Below, piece by piece: positions 1 to 11,497 of a DNA stretch of 64,000 bases. Numbering within the stretch: position 1 is the first letter of the stretch; each line of letters opens with the position of its first letter. The translations under genes and the position numbers were made by a program. This DNA comes from Protopterus annectens (Eukaryota; Chordata; Ceratodontiformes; Protopteridae), in contig NC_056740.1 of the NCBI RefSeq assembly GCF_019279795.1, positions 229,295,175 through 229,359,174 of the forward strand, in the 5' to 3' direction. Under the pieces are notes generated by a model. That model was given only the letters and a program-made list of their open reading frames with translations, did not search any database and was not told where the DNA came from.

Positions 1-2569
1 TTTATGGACACTTTGAAGAAACTGTTTGGACCTAGGACTACTTATTCATTTATTTTATTTTACATTTGTTCATAATTTCAGGGAAGAGAAGGCTAAAGGC
101 AAGTCATCTATGTACCAGAAAACAATGGAACCATCCATATTAGGATCTTGTTTTAAAAATTTGTGAAATTGTAGAGGGAGACTCAATCCCTGAGACAATG
201 TGGTCTGTCCCTTGTAAGTAAAAACAAATAGGTAACTGCTATCAGGCTGAAAATGAATGGAAATGAAAGCGGAGCACAAGTCATTTATAGTGAAATATGT
301 ATATGGGTGAAATAAAAAAGAAGATGGCACCCGGAGTCAGGACATCTGAGAAACTAGGGTTAACCAGTTCATTTATGGCTTGCAAATTCTGTACAAATAT
401 ACAAGTATCTTTCTCTGGATATCTACAGGTAATACAAAGCTGTTACATTGGCTATGAGTTGGTATTATTATTTCTTACTCTAATAAGGATGCAAGAAGTG
501 GACTGATTCCATCCTTTGCTTCGGGCAAAGGATATTGCAGAATTCAAGGTAAAAGTTTACTATGCTTTGGATTTATTTTGAATTGAGGTACCATATACAT
601 TTGATCCACTTCATCTAAGAGGCAACAGATAGTAAAAAACTCTTGAAGCAAGAAATCTTTCTGTCTTCATAACTTGGGGTTGCTCACCCAAAAAAAAAAG
701 CTAGCTCAGGAAATGCGCTATGTACCAGAACTTCAGAGTACACTACTGAGGAACAATAAGTAATACAACCCAACTTACAAAACAAATCTCTTTATAAGAG
801 ATTAATCAGGATAGACAGATTTAAAAGAGAACCATATTGTATTGAAATTGTGCTTAGAAAGAGAGTTAAGAGAAAAGACACTGCATGCATGATTATTTGA
901 TTAAAAATGCCCACAGTCTCACCAATGATTCATGTTTCAGGAATTCATTAGTAATCTTGGTCTCCTAGTATAGAATGAACCATACTCATATCTACAAAAC
1001 ACCCAGTAGGCACATTTTGGTATATCCTTAACAATGTTTCACATAGAGCCCTGCTTAAGATATAGGTGAAAGAGAGACAACAGTCAGATGACTGATATCC
1101 AGGCTCCCTCAGTATGTGAGATCAGGAGGCAGTGTGACCCTGCAAACTGGTTTGCACTTAAATTAGTATTTACTGCAACCTGCAGTTTGGAAGGCAGATG
1201 GTTAGGACAATGTGCCTTACCATGTCCTGGGCTCTTATGACAAAAACAGACCCATTCCCCACTTTGTTTTTTCTACCACTTCCTGCTCTCCCCTCCTGCT
1301 TTCTTTTCCTCTATTATCTCATGTATCACATCTCTGGGAATATTTTGTTCCAATCTATGACTGCAACAAGCATTTCCCTGTCATACTGTTGAACTGGTAA
1401 ACATTCTGTCACAAGTCTTAGTGATCAGACGTTAACCCACTTCACAATATCTGTATTTGTTATGCTTAGTAGTGCCTGTTTTTATACTGACTATTCCACA
1501 GTTATTTCTTGTAGTGTTATTCACTCATTCAAGCCTGTAGGGCCCTTCTTGTATCCTTCCAGTTCACACCCATAATTCCTTATGGCGTCCAGAACATTTT
1601 TGGATCTGGCTTCTTTAACTAAGTAACTTACCAGCTAATAATAGGCAGCATTAGAAAGTGCAAGGATTTATTAACAAAATGACATGAAGACTGTTAATAT
1701 AGGATGTACTGCAGGAAATAAATTGATCACTGTGTCACTTATTATTCATATTTTCACATTTATGTTCATATTTACATAACTGATAGCCCTACGTGTTATT
1801 GAAGTAGTAGTGTGATATGCTATGGTGGGAGACAGGAAAATTAATTGTCAATGCCCACTTAAATAACATGATTTATATTACTAGTTATACAATTAATCAT
1901 ATGTTTTCATATTTCTGTAAATATCTCAATAAACATGCACTCCTAGAGGATTTTCTTTGCTGTCATGTGAAAGTCTGTCTCTGGTTAACAAACATTTCTA
2001 ATATTACATGCTTAGGTTGTACAGTTTCCAAGAGATGAACATTTGCTTGTGAAAATTTATCAAAAATATAATTTGGCATTTGTGTAGATAGTAATATTTA
2101 TGTATGGGCATTTGATTACCAGGAAAGTATGACTGGGTAGGCAATCATTTTCAGTGGAGGCCAGGGGAGAAAAGCTCTTAAGTACTACAAAACATTTTAA
2201 GAACAATAATTGTACAGTCTTTAAAAATAATACAAAAAAAAACAAATACATTTTAAATAGTTATACCAAATTAGACACAATATGAAACTATTGGTTAAAA
2301 GTAGGTACAAGTTATATGACAATGATTTAACTGTTGCAGAAATTTTAGCCAATTTATAGACAAAATTAAAGCTAAGCTAGTATAATACAAATAGGAATTA
2401 CAATACAGAGTGAGAAAAACAGGCTTATGATATATTTAGAGAGAAAGCCAGGGGAGAGAAATTGACAGAAGTAAGGAAGTGAGTGAAGAAGGGAGAGTAA
2501 GGAGATGTAATCTATGAATAGGTCTGTCCACATTTACAGATATACCTTTTCTTGGTATTGAGCAAGAAC
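1..2569. other. Upstream non-coding DNA, no feature recognised
   Basis: This stretch is AT-rich and every reading frame is broken within about 90 codons. I see no conserved protein motif, RNA gene or clear repeat boundary. It is probably upstream intergenic sequence with unrecognisable old repeats. Confidence 0.5.
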
Positions 2570-3230
2570 AGAGCCAACTTTTGGCTAGGCCGTCTTTCAT
2601 AATGGTTTTGAAGGAAGGGAAGGAGGGTATTGACCTTATGGACAGAGATAAGGAGTTCCAGGCCTTAGCAACATGCTACAAGTACAGACAATGCCCACAA
2701 GATTTAACAGGTCTGTGTATAGACAGACAAGTTTTTGGTCACTGGATCGTAATGACCGAAAAGGAACATAGTTGTGTAGAATGTTTAGTGCTAACAAGCA
2801 GATGGATTCTGAATACTTTTGAAGGTGGTAAGAAGCTGTGTGTATGTTATTCGATGGGGTAGTTCAACCCAATTTAGGCTTTTTAGTGCTATACAATGAT
2901 GGGTTCTGAAATAGGTATTTGCTGCAAATTTATCATCTTTGTTATAGCATTGCTCAAGTTTTGATTTTTGTGATGCCTGAAGGTTAGCAGGGATTGGAAC
3001 ACCATAAAGAAGTGTGGGGAGGAGATAAGTAGTGGCAAGTATAGCCTTAGTTGTGTTTGTGAGAAAGTTTTTAGCTCTAAAGCATCCCTAGTTTTTGATG
3101 ACATTTGATTATGCAATTTTATATATGCAGGTCGAATTTAAGATTATCATCTATTATAATCCCTAATAATTCACTATGAGAAGTGACTTCAACATCATTG
3201 CAGTGTTTAACTTTTATCAGTGTAAAAAAT
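2570..3230 (-). mobile_element. Degraded non-LTR retrotransposon, C-terminal reverse transcriptase region
   Basis: Read on the minus strand, this stretch gives the region after the catalytic site of a LINE reverse transcriptase. The phrase ELLGIIIDDNLKFDLHIYKI matches the usual LG(I/V)xID..L.F..H(I) motif. It is followed by LLPTLLYGVPIP (the P.LLYG motif) and then NWVELPHRITY with several stops between. The order and spacing fit the end of ORF2 in jockey/CR1/L2-type LINEs. No intact ORF remains, and the endonuclease and the catalytic half are missing, so this is a dead 5'-truncated copy. I infer the class from motif order and cannot assign a family. Confidence 0.6.
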
Positions 3231-4204
3231 AATTCTTATTGATATATGGATAGGTATAATATCTTTTATTGTTCACAAAATATTTACATTTGTTTATTTT
3301 AAGCTTTTTAAGTTTATTTTTAAGAGAATGCTCTGGAATGTAAGATGCATGTAGGCTGAAAGAGCTGTGACATTCCACACCACATAGGTGTTAATGGGGT
3401 AACAATAATTCATAATCCCATATCAGCAAAGACAAACAAAAGAAAACGGTACTTCTTTATCAGTCTTCAAAATAAGCCTATTCTTATCTTCTGGTACAGT
3501 CACTGATGATTAATTGACCTGTCTTGGGGGTGAAACCCTGTTGAACTCCAAGTAACAACTGACTACTTTGGAAGTAAAGCAGCTAACACTGTCAGCCATA
3601 CAAGGGGCATGAATCTGCAATTACTAATAATACTGGACTTGCAAGTACTATGGGAGCAAGACTGCAGTAGGAAAACACCTTGCACTTTGCTGTAGAGTCT
3701 CTTAGGCAAATCTCTGTTTAATGTAAGGTATAATGACACTGTCATAGTCTAGTGCGTGTCCCCCTGAGGGAGCAGGGCCCTATAGGGTCACATTGGTCCA
3801 ACTGCATAAGAACGAATCTGTATAGCAATGTATTTATAAATGACAGGTTGAGAAGACACTTGTAGTTGCAGTTCATCAGTCCTAAATATGGCCTCTACTA
3901 TAAACACATTCTGAAGCCTGATTGTTACTACAACATATTTCATTACCTTATTTGATGACCTGCAAAATGTTAGTCTCTATCTTGACCACAACATGAATTT
4001 AGGTCTCTGAAGCACTCATGCTTGTCTGTCTACTCATAGTCCATACCATTTTCACCTGGTTAAGGCACTTTTCATTAAATCACAACTAAAATGGTGACAC
4101 AGGTACACACACATTAATATAAAAGAAACCAAAAGATAGTAACATTTTTTTCATGCACGATACCCGTTAACTTTAACATTCATTTACTCAGCAAGTAAGT
4201 AAAA
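3231..4204. other. Non-coding DNA, nothing recognised
   Basis: AT-rich sequence with stops in all frames. No repeat, RNA or protein signature was found. Confidence 0.45.
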
Positions 4205-5044
4205 TGTTCAGTTACTTCTTTCTCTTAAATCCCATTTATCCTCGGGAACATTATTCTGTATGTATTGTTCCAACAGATTCCATGTGCTTTCTATGTAATT
4301 TGCTCTTTCCTTTTTCTAAGAGTCCCATCTATATTTTTTTATCTCATCTACAGTGTTTAGTACTTCACTTACAGTTAGTTTAAATTTTGATTTCAATTTT
4401 CTATTAGTTGCTTTTTGTCAGCTAGTACCATTAAACTTAGTATGGCCTTACTATGTCCAGCTCAAAAGAATCATTTCCTTAGTCACAATAACTTGCTCCC
4501 CCAACATTTCTGACAAAACACTGTGTAGGGAATTGTTTAAAACTGCCAACATGTTATACTCCAAGAGCACATGTTCCCAATTACCTCTCTTTTCGTTTCA
4601 CAATGCCAGCATTTGCAATACGCCTGAGGAAAACTTATCTGAAATCTGCTTGGGGTATAAAAAATACATATGCAAACACTTTCAAGCAAAAATACTAAAC
4701 CTTCTGGGTTTTGTTGCATACCTGAGTGCCATACTGATGGCTTTCCATTGTTCCTAGATACATTGCCTTTCCTGCCCCCCCCCAAACTTTTCTAATATCT
4801 TCTGATTCTTATTATTTTCATGAAATAGTTTATATGCCATAATGATTATCCCTTTTTAACAACTGCTTCTGCTCTAGACTCAACTAAAAATTCTTGCTAT
4901 AGCTTTTCTTTCACTTAGCACTCCCCTAGCCCTTATTATTTGTCTGTATTCTGTTATCAGTCCCTGGTATGGAAGGCAGTCTCTAACCTGCAGTCTAAAT
5001 TTCTAATTGGCCAAGCCCTTGTCCTACTCAATAAGTTTCCCTCC
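4205..5044 (-). mobile_element. L1/Tx1-like LINE remnant, ORF2 C-terminal Cys-rich region
   Basis: On the minus strand, 4,537-4,785 reads YTPSRFQISFPQAYCKCWHC and continues to a segment with further Cys residues. This resembles the C-terminal part of L1-clade ORF2 proteins: a TP-x-x-(I/L) stretch, then paired Cys, then His/Cys. The frames that follow (4,205-4,530) keep long open Lys/Glu/Asn-rich runs such as LTVSEVLNTVDEIKKYRWDS, as expected of the end of such an ORF. Frameshifts break it into pieces. A SINE abuts it at 5,045 and may have inserted into it. The L1 assignment is inference by eye. Confidence 0.5.
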
Positions 5045-5312
5045 CTAGTTATTTGCTACCAATAGAGTTGTTGCCTCACAGCAAGAGGTTCTTCTGTTCG
5101 ATTCTCGGCTGGAGTGCCTTCTGTGTGGAGTCTGCATGTCCTCCCTGCGGTCGAGTGGCCTCCAAAAGACATGCGTGAATGGGCGTGCCTTCGCTGAAAG
5201 TTGGCCGTCGGGCTGGCAACTCGGCACCATAAAAATCTACTGCCAATTATTAGTGGACCGGAGTTCCGCTGTAGCGACCCCTAACCGGGAAAAGCCAAAA
5301 AGACACACAAAC
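5045..5312 (+). mobile_element. tRNA-derived SINE with conserved central domain (V-SINE-like)
   Basis: A tRNA-like head ends in the B-box-like gttcgattctc near 5,097. The body contains tgtgtggagtctgcatg and an aaagacatgcgtgaatg motif. The tail has gcgacccctaaccgggaaaa. These words recur, with the same order or in reverse complement, near 9.1 kb and 20.6 kb, which proves a dispersed family. Vertebrate V-SINEs share this type of conserved core, so the class name is from family knowledge. It is not coding, although one frame stays open on each strand. Confidence 0.75.
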
Positions 5313-5788
5313 ACTGGTTCCTTTGCTAATTTCGTCCAGTAAATTCCATCTCCCTCTTGCTTATTTTTTGTGCTCTTACTTGCAGTCCTCCCTACGGCAA
5401 AAATCCCCTTCCTCCTTCCCCTTGTTATCTTAGAATACCCTCACCAGCATATTATCTTAGTAGAATTACATATTAAGGATTATGTGGAGTACATGTTGCA
5501 TTGTTTGTTGTCAAATAGCATGAGCAAAAAAAAAAATCATCTGATAATGCTAGAATAGCTTTTTATGCATGTTTATCATTAGGATTTTCTTAAACTATTT
5601 TATTGAATGCCTATGTCTGATCACTTTTAGTCAATTAACATCCCACCCAAAAATAATGGATGCAGCCATTTCTTTAATTTTTAGTAAAATGTATTATGTT
5701 GTCTTCCTGTCTAATTTAATAATGATTTTGAAATTTCCACAGATGCAAATGCCTACTTTGCTTTACTTTTCTTTACCAGTAGTATTTA
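5313..5788 (-). mobile_element. Possible continuation of the L1-like LINE upstream of the SINE
   Basis: Minus-strand frames contain broken fragments such as KEEGDFCRRED that could be the GG-L-P region of an L1 ORF2, interrupted by the SINE at 5,045-5,312. The match is weak and frameshifted, and it could be chance. Confidence 0.25.
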
Positions 5789-6515
5789 AGCAATAACCCA
5801 CGCCTGGGTGTGGGTAATGCTGGATTTACCCATGGTTGGTGTGGTTTGGTCATGAGGGCGAAGCCTGAGTGGCCAAATAAAGACAACTGTGGGTAAATCC
5901 AGCATTACCCACACCCAGAAGTGGATTATTGCTATTATACAATGACATTATTTAAGAAAAAAATGCTTACTTTTCTTAAATAATGGCATTGTATAATGCC
6001 TCCTTGTTGCCCTTCCACAGCTGTCCAGTATTCTACGGCAGTTCTGATGTACTGCGCATGCATATGGTTACGCAGTATATCAGAGCTGTGTGTGGAAGCA
6101 ACAGAGAAAGGAACATCTCAGTTGCTTTTTAAAAGGCGTCTTGTTATGTTAAAAGAGTTTAGCATACTGAGATATCTTAAAAAAAGCAACGGAGATCTTC
6201 GTTTCTCCATAGTTTTTTTTAAAGCTGTAAAAAAAGCAACGGAGAAAGGAAGATCTCCGTTGCTTTTTTTTTTTTTAAGATATCTCACTATGTTAAACTC
6301 GTTTAACATAGCAAGATAACAGCAACAGAAGTCTTTCCTTCTCTGTTGCTGTCCAACACACACCAAAAAAAAAAAAAAAAGACATACTAATGGAAAAAGT
6401 CAGGGCGACCGGATGTATTTTCATTAGTAGAAGTCTGATTTACAATGGGCACGCTGACCAATCAGCGTGCATGTTTTGGAATATTAATCGGGGGTCATTG
6501 TATAATATTGGTTAG
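5789..6515. mobile_element. Palindrome-rich foldback MITE, copy 1
   Basis: This non-coding element is built from nested hairpins. The arm gtgtgggtaatgctggattt near 5,809 pairs with its inverse near 5,895-5,920. An arm at 5,934-5,957 (atacaatgacattatttaag) pairs with 5,975-5,997. Around 6,165-6,300 a large inverted repeat contains agcaacggagatct and its complement, and gcacgctga pairs with tcagcgtgc at 6,448-6,470. A related copy at 17,627-18,450 shares the outer sequence and order, which defines the unit. The superfamily and target-site duplication were not identified. The short ORFs inside are products of the palindromes. Confidence 0.65.
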
Positions 6516-9125
6516 TCCATTCATTTCACTTTAGGCAATACTACAGCCCTTTCTAGCTGCAATTGTTCATTTTCTGCTTTTAGGTAGAACAGCATAATGC
6601 ACTGTCATAGAATTCATAGAATTTTGGGCTAGCATCTGGTTTTATTTCAGTCATTACCTTTGTGATAACTGAATATCCCCATCCTCTTCATATTTTTTTT
6701 TTTTGTCATCTGTTAACAACTAATACAATTTTTTATCCATGGTGAGTTTATAACTGTCATTGGGTGCCACATGAATCATCTTAATTGAGGAAAAGTTTAG
6801 TTTGACTTCCTTAATTACAATACAACACACAATGTTGGCTGTCTATTGTCTGATGAATACAAATCCAGATTCTGTAGTTTATCATTGATTGTCAGATGGT
6901 TATTTTCCAATGAAAGTCACTTCCTCATTCTTATAGGTCATTGATGACATTTCAGACTTATCCATAGGTATGTATGAAACTAACTTGTTGCCTTTTTTAT
7001 CAAGAAAATATAGACAAAACAGCTATTACATTCACTTCCCTCTTGTTTTATGTTTGCACTTCTGGCGTGAAACAAATAATCCCTTGGCCAGTTTGATTCA
7101 TGCAACACAGCTATAATAACATCAGATCAATGAATCATTTCCTATTCCAGATTCCATTTTGTGTGATCCATTATTACTTTTTGTATCCAGTATTTTGTAA
7201 ACACCTTCTAATCCAAGCTTCTATAAATCTGTATTTGCCATGTGATTACTTTTTGCCATTTTATTTCTCTATGTCCACATTTGCTCACTATGGCTCTTCT
7301 TAAAACATTGTGTACAGTATTTCGTTTACACCTATACAAAACCATCTTAATATGACATTCCACCTAACCAAAATATTTTTTATATATTTTTTAACAGAGT
7401 TGATAAGCATTCTATAAATGGCAGTGCTATGGCTACATCTAGTTGTGATTCTAGTGAGTCTTTTGCTAATAATTCCATATACACTGCTATCTTTAATACT
7501 TGACAAATCAGAACCATAGAAAGTGTGATGCAAAGAAGGTGGTTGCCCTGGGTACAAGCTATTAGGAGTGAAGATCATCATTGTAAAAAACGTGCCCACT
7601 AGTCCCTGCAGGTAAGGTATGTAATCATTTAAGTAGCTGGAATTCTGATCACGGCAGCGTAATGACAGTCAGTGTTTAGCTTGTTGTAAAGGTGCATACC
7701 TGGTAACATATTAAGAATTGTGGATCCGTCACTGATTTGCAAGTTTGTAAGCAGTATGATTTCCAATACTGCTTGCAGACTTTCAAGTGAAAAATCAATA
7801 AAGAGTTAAAATACATTTTTTGTCCTGAAGTCTGGAGAGCATTTTTTTTTATTCTTTTTGGTCAGGGAGTGAGTGGCACCAGATGGGTGGTTTCCTGGAG
7901 GTGACAATTGAACTAGCTACAACTCTGGAACAAAAGTTTTTTTTTTTTCTTTCCATGGTCTCACAATATATGCCACTGACAAACTAATGTGTCACAGTTC
8001 ATCAGCCAGACTTGCTACAAAATGAAAATGCTAAGGGAAGTCTAGGTAGTTGTGTCATACAACTCAAATGTATTTTATATTCCTGGAATATAAAACATTC
8101 CACCATTATTAAAGGTTTTAGATACAACTGAAGAATTATTACTTTTGTACAGTTTACAAATATTTGTAAGCTCATTCTTTTTAGCAAAACCGGAACTTTC
8201 TAAGCTATCAGTTTAATTTTTTTTTTTTTGCTATCAGTTTAATTTGATCAGTTTTTAGTAGTTGAATTACAAGCATCAATGCATCAAACATATGCAGTCA
8301 GTTTAGAAGTGTGCGCCCATTAATCCACGTGCACTTTCCACTGTATAGGTCCTTGCATGCAGAGTTTTCTTGCTTGCTGTTATACAACTTCTTTTCATCA
8401 AAGGTGAATTTTTGTCTTCTGAAAATTAACATGGCTCTTGTTGACATGAGCTATCCTCACTGCAAATTTGCTGTGAATTTTCACTATACCATATTATACT
8501 GCCATACATAATTAGTAGGAAAAACTCTGATGCAACCTTTATGGAACAGGGACAGGTTCACACAAGAATCACAGACAGGATGAAGTTTGTCTCCAATATG
8601 TACAGCTCTCAACCTATTTTCTCTAAAATCAGGGACAGAAATACCAAATTGGAGACTCTTAAAATAACTGTCAATATTTACTAAGAAATTTGATTTAACA
8701 GGAAACTTTGTATAACTATATGTTTTGTGATTAACAAAAACTATGTAACTGAAATTATACAATGACTTTAACTTTCACTGTTTTGTCACAATGTCACAAA
8801 TTCTAAGCTGTACAGGACAAAATATATAGGTGAATTTAAGGAAATTGAGATCAGCGCATTACCCCAGTATATAATTATAAATCAATCAATCAATAAACCT
8901 GAGATGTATGTCATATGAAGGGAAAAAACATGAGTAGCAATGTGGAAGGGGGATTAACTAGTTTATGGTGAGGGTTAGACAGGGATTAGGCAGGTAAGTG
9001 AAGTTTAAATATTGAGAAGGTTGCAGGCTAACCCACAGCTTGGATGGGTAACATTGAGAAAGAAATGCAATCACAATTTTTGTTACATTTATTGAACAAA
9101 AGCACATTTCTAAAAACTCTCAACA
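6516..9125. other. Non-coding DNA, probably decayed repeats
   Basis: Short minus-strand open stretches at 7,300-7,600 and 8,484-8,762 have no motif I recognise. Base composition is AT-rich. Weak hints of old transposase-like frames near 6,700-7,600 were not strong enough to call. Confidence 0.4.
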
Positions 9126-9364
9126 CGGGGCTGTTGTTGTTGTGTCTTTCGGCTTTTCCCGGTTAGGGGTCACCACAGAAGAACTCCGGTCCGCTAATGA
9201 TTGGCAGTAGATTTTTACGTGCCGACTTGCCGGGCCTGACGCACAACCTTAAACGAAGGAACGCCCATTCATGCATGTCGCCACACAGAAGACACTAACT
9301 GAGAATCGAACGGAACAACGTCTTACTATGAGGTGACAGCGCTACCTCAGCACCACCACAGCAG
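9126..9364 (-). mobile_element. tRNA-derived SINE, same family as 5.0 kb, minus orientation
   Basis: The sequence starts with the family tail in reverse (cggcttttcccggttagggg) and ends with the inverted tRNA-like head (gagaatcgaacgg near 9,300, the complement of a B box). It is diverged from the copy at 5,045 and has lost part of the conserved core. Confidence 0.7.
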
Positions 9365-9437
9365 TTTTTACCAGGGTGCCATTTTGTACTCACAAACTCG
9401 GTGCTACTCCCCCACCTACCACATAAAAATTGACACA
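9365..9437. other. Spacer between SINE and CR1 fragment
   Basis: Short unassigned stretch between two retroelement fragments. Confidence 0.4.
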
Positions 9438-9745
9438 TCTCATAGGTTCATAGGTTTATACTAGGCTAACTGCCCTAGGGCATTTATAAGCCTAGCCCAA
9501 AGTTATGTGGCCCTTATGTTAGAAATACTGTGCCCATTAGTTTGTTGTGCCTCTGTCCAGTAGTGACACAGAGATGATTCCCAGGGTAAACCTATGATCT
9601 CCCATCCACCAGTCAAGATTTCTCTTGAACAGAGCCAGCGAGGTGCTCTGCCTCACATGGACTGGGATTTTATTCCACAGCATGGGGAGTCTCTGGGTGA
9701 TAAATCTATCCCTCCAGCATGTCCTATTTATATCTCAAAATGCTG
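9438..9745 (-). mobile_element. CR1-like LINE 3' end with octamer tail
   Basis: On the minus strand the last ORF2 residues are readable (CWRDRFITQRLP, then IPVHVRQSTSLALFKRNLDW). A 3' UTR follows, ending in tandem 8-base units of the type aacctatg. An octamer repeat tail is the hallmark of CR1 elements. The same residues and tail occur at 36.5-37.0 kb, and related residues occur at 56.5 kb, so this is one family. The copy is severely 5'-truncated. Confidence 0.8.
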
Positions 9746-9752
9746 TCCCCCA

Positions 9753-10218
9753 AACACTTAATAAATGTAACATTTTCAGCTTTTCCACCTAAAGCTATTA
9801 AACATGTTGTTTTAGATTAACAATATTCCATCTGTTGTTAAAGGCATTCATTTTAACAGTTGTAGATAGGATTGCCACCTTTTCAAATGCCCAAAGTTGG
9901 ACAACTGTTGTACAAACATGATTTTGCAGGCCAAAACATACCCACGGCCAGTACAAAGGACAGAACTTCACTGTTTAAACTAAATAACACTTAATAAATG
10001 TAACATTTTCAGCTTTTCCACCTAAAGCTATTAAACATGTTGTTTTAGATTAACAATATTCCATCTGTTGTTAAAGGCATTCATTTTGACAGTTGTAGAT
10101 AGGATTGCCACCTTTTCAAATGCCCAAAGTTGGACAACTGTTGTACAAACATGATTTTGCAGGCCAAAACATACCCACGGCCAGTACAAAGGACAGAACT
10201 TCACTGTTTAAACTAAAT
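9753..10218. repeat. 233-bp tandem direct duplication (two units)
   Basis: Two adjacent units, 9,753-9,985 and 9,986-10,218, are almost identical by eye; one visible difference is cattttaacag versus cattttgacag. The second half of each unit is the left end of the hAT-like MITE that is complete only from 10,100. The high identity implies a fairly recent duplication. Confidence 0.9.
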
Positions 10219-10435
10219 AAAAGCTTATTATTGTAGCATTTTAGTTGCTTATTCTGTTTCTGATAACATTTTGTTTCAGATACAGAATAACTGTTTTATG
10301 CAACTATTACATAAAATATAGGAAATACTCTTGCCCTAAAATCTCAGAACATTAGCCTTTTTTACAATTTTTTTGCAGGGCACAACTGCCCAAAGAGGGC
10401 TTGTCCCTCGCAAAGTGGGACAGGTGGTAACTCTA
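10100..10435. mobile_element. hAT-like MITE with terminal inverted repeats and 8-bp target duplication
   Basis: The left end reads taggattgccacc and the right end, inverted, reads tagagttaccacc. They are flanked by gttgtaga (10,092-10,099) and gctgtaga (10,436-10,443), a 7/8 matching octamer. Short inverted repeats beginning yagrg and 8-bp target duplications are typical of hAT elements. The 336-bp element has no ORF. Its left 119 bp is also present at 9,867-9,985 through the tandem duplication. Confidence 0.6.
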
Positions 10436-10689
10436 GCTGTAGAGATAATATGACCTGAAAACGCCACGTTGATAGGACGTTCAGAAAAATGTACTCCGAG
10501 TACAGCGAGTATGCCTAGCTACACCATTCAGCAGCACCCACCCCTTAAAAGTTTGTACAGTTAGAAGATTCATTAAAAGCATACACTCAAATTTCTATAA
10601 GATCATACGTCATTTATTAACTAGTTTTAATCATACAACACCTTAGTTTATAAAAACATGGAAAATAGAGAAAAAGTTAATTCAGAAAA

Positions 10690-11323
10690 TTATGGGTTTT
10701 GAGACAGTCGCTTAAACACTTTAAATTAGCAACGAATTCAGCAGCCGAGTCAAGCGGAACCGATAACCATTACAAAACAAAGATGCGGCTGTTCTCTGAT
10801 GTTCCCATTGAAGCGTTACTATTTATTAATGCAACTGAAAATAACGAACCGACCTTACATTAATACAACCATGGGGAGCTAGCTGACAAAGGTGTATAGT
10901 GCGTTTTAATTGCTAGGCATACGTCTCTTTCTTAACAACACAAGGATGCAGCAGCAATCACTGCAAACTTGATGCACTTGTCTCCGGTTGGAGAACAGCC
11001 ACAGGTAGATGCGAGCCGCGATTTAGACCTAATCTATAGGCTCGCCCCCTGTTTTCCTTTACCATACGCGGGGATTAAACGTTTCCTAGGATTGGTTACA
11101 GTTCCTCCCAAAAAGTGAAATCACAAGTACGGCGCGAGGCTGGAGCTGCTGCCCTTTTTTTGCTGTTGAACTATTTTGGGAATGCGAGCTGTTCGCGTGC
11201 GGCACTAAGCACGTTCTCTGTGTTAAGTTGTTGCGGGAGCTGCTTTTTCTAACAGTAAACGCTGCGGGTTGTACGCAAACGATTTTGTCCACCTTAGTGG
11301 AGGGTAAAGGACGAGGACCTACA
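10690..11323 (+). promoter_or_regulatory. Probable promoter / 5' UTR region of the proprotein convertase gene
   Basis: This stretch directly upstream of the coding exon holds many CpG dinucleotides (for example gcgagccgcg, ggcgcgagg, gttcgcgtgcgg), unlike most of the window. An inverted CCAAT box (attgg) lies at 11,091-11,095. No convincing TATA box is seen. The position upstream of a signal-peptide exon and the retained CpG support a CpG-type promoter with the transcription start somewhere between about 11,050 and 11,300. This is inference; there is no direct transcript evidence. Confidence 0.5.
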
Positions 11324-11491
11324 ATGAACGCGTGCTTGATTTTAATGTCTGCATTCCTGTTTGTCTTATTTGATGCGGTTCTGTCATTAACTCGACCGGT
11401 TTATACAAATCACTGGGCTGTCCAAGTTGCTGGTGGCTCCGTAGAGGCAGATAAGCTTGCAGCTAAATATGGGTTTAGGAATATGGGGAAG
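11324..11491 (+). CDS. PCSK6: Proprotein convertase subtilisin/kexin type 6 (PACE4)-like, first coding exon
   Basis: The 56 codons encode a signal peptide and the N-terminus of the inhibitory prodomain of a secretory-pathway serine endoprotease. Convertases of this family cleave precursors after paired basic residues. Residues 1-23 have a hydrophobic core (LILMSAFLFVLFDAVL). Residues 24-56 begin RPVYTNHWAVQV and continue with AGGSVEADKLAAKYGF. This is the conserved prodomain start, and the RPVYTNHWAVQV run favours PCSK6; PCSK5 is the next candidate, while furin and PCSK4 fit worse. The exon ends AAG|GTAAAT in phase 0, where this family has its first coding intron. The ATG at 11,324 is chosen because it gives a standard signal peptide. 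An in-frame ATG at 11,228 would add 32 residues. The catalytic domain and all later exons lie outside the window. Confidence 0.8.
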
Positions 11492-11497
11492 GTAAAT
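11492..11497 (+). promoter_or_regulatory. PCSK6: 5' splice site of intron 1
   Basis: AAG|GTAAAT fits the vertebrate donor consensus and falls in phase 0 at the expected prodomain boundary. The open frame runs only 16 codons past it before a stop. Confidence 0.75.

Noticed and set aside
2581-2862. 93-codon plus-strand ORF
   Set aside because: It is antisense to a recognisable LINE reverse transcriptase tail.
6600-7600. Possible piggyBac-like transposase on the minus strand
   Set aside because: A few residues (LDKKGNKLVSYIP) suggested it, but no catalytic motif or ordered blocks could be found.
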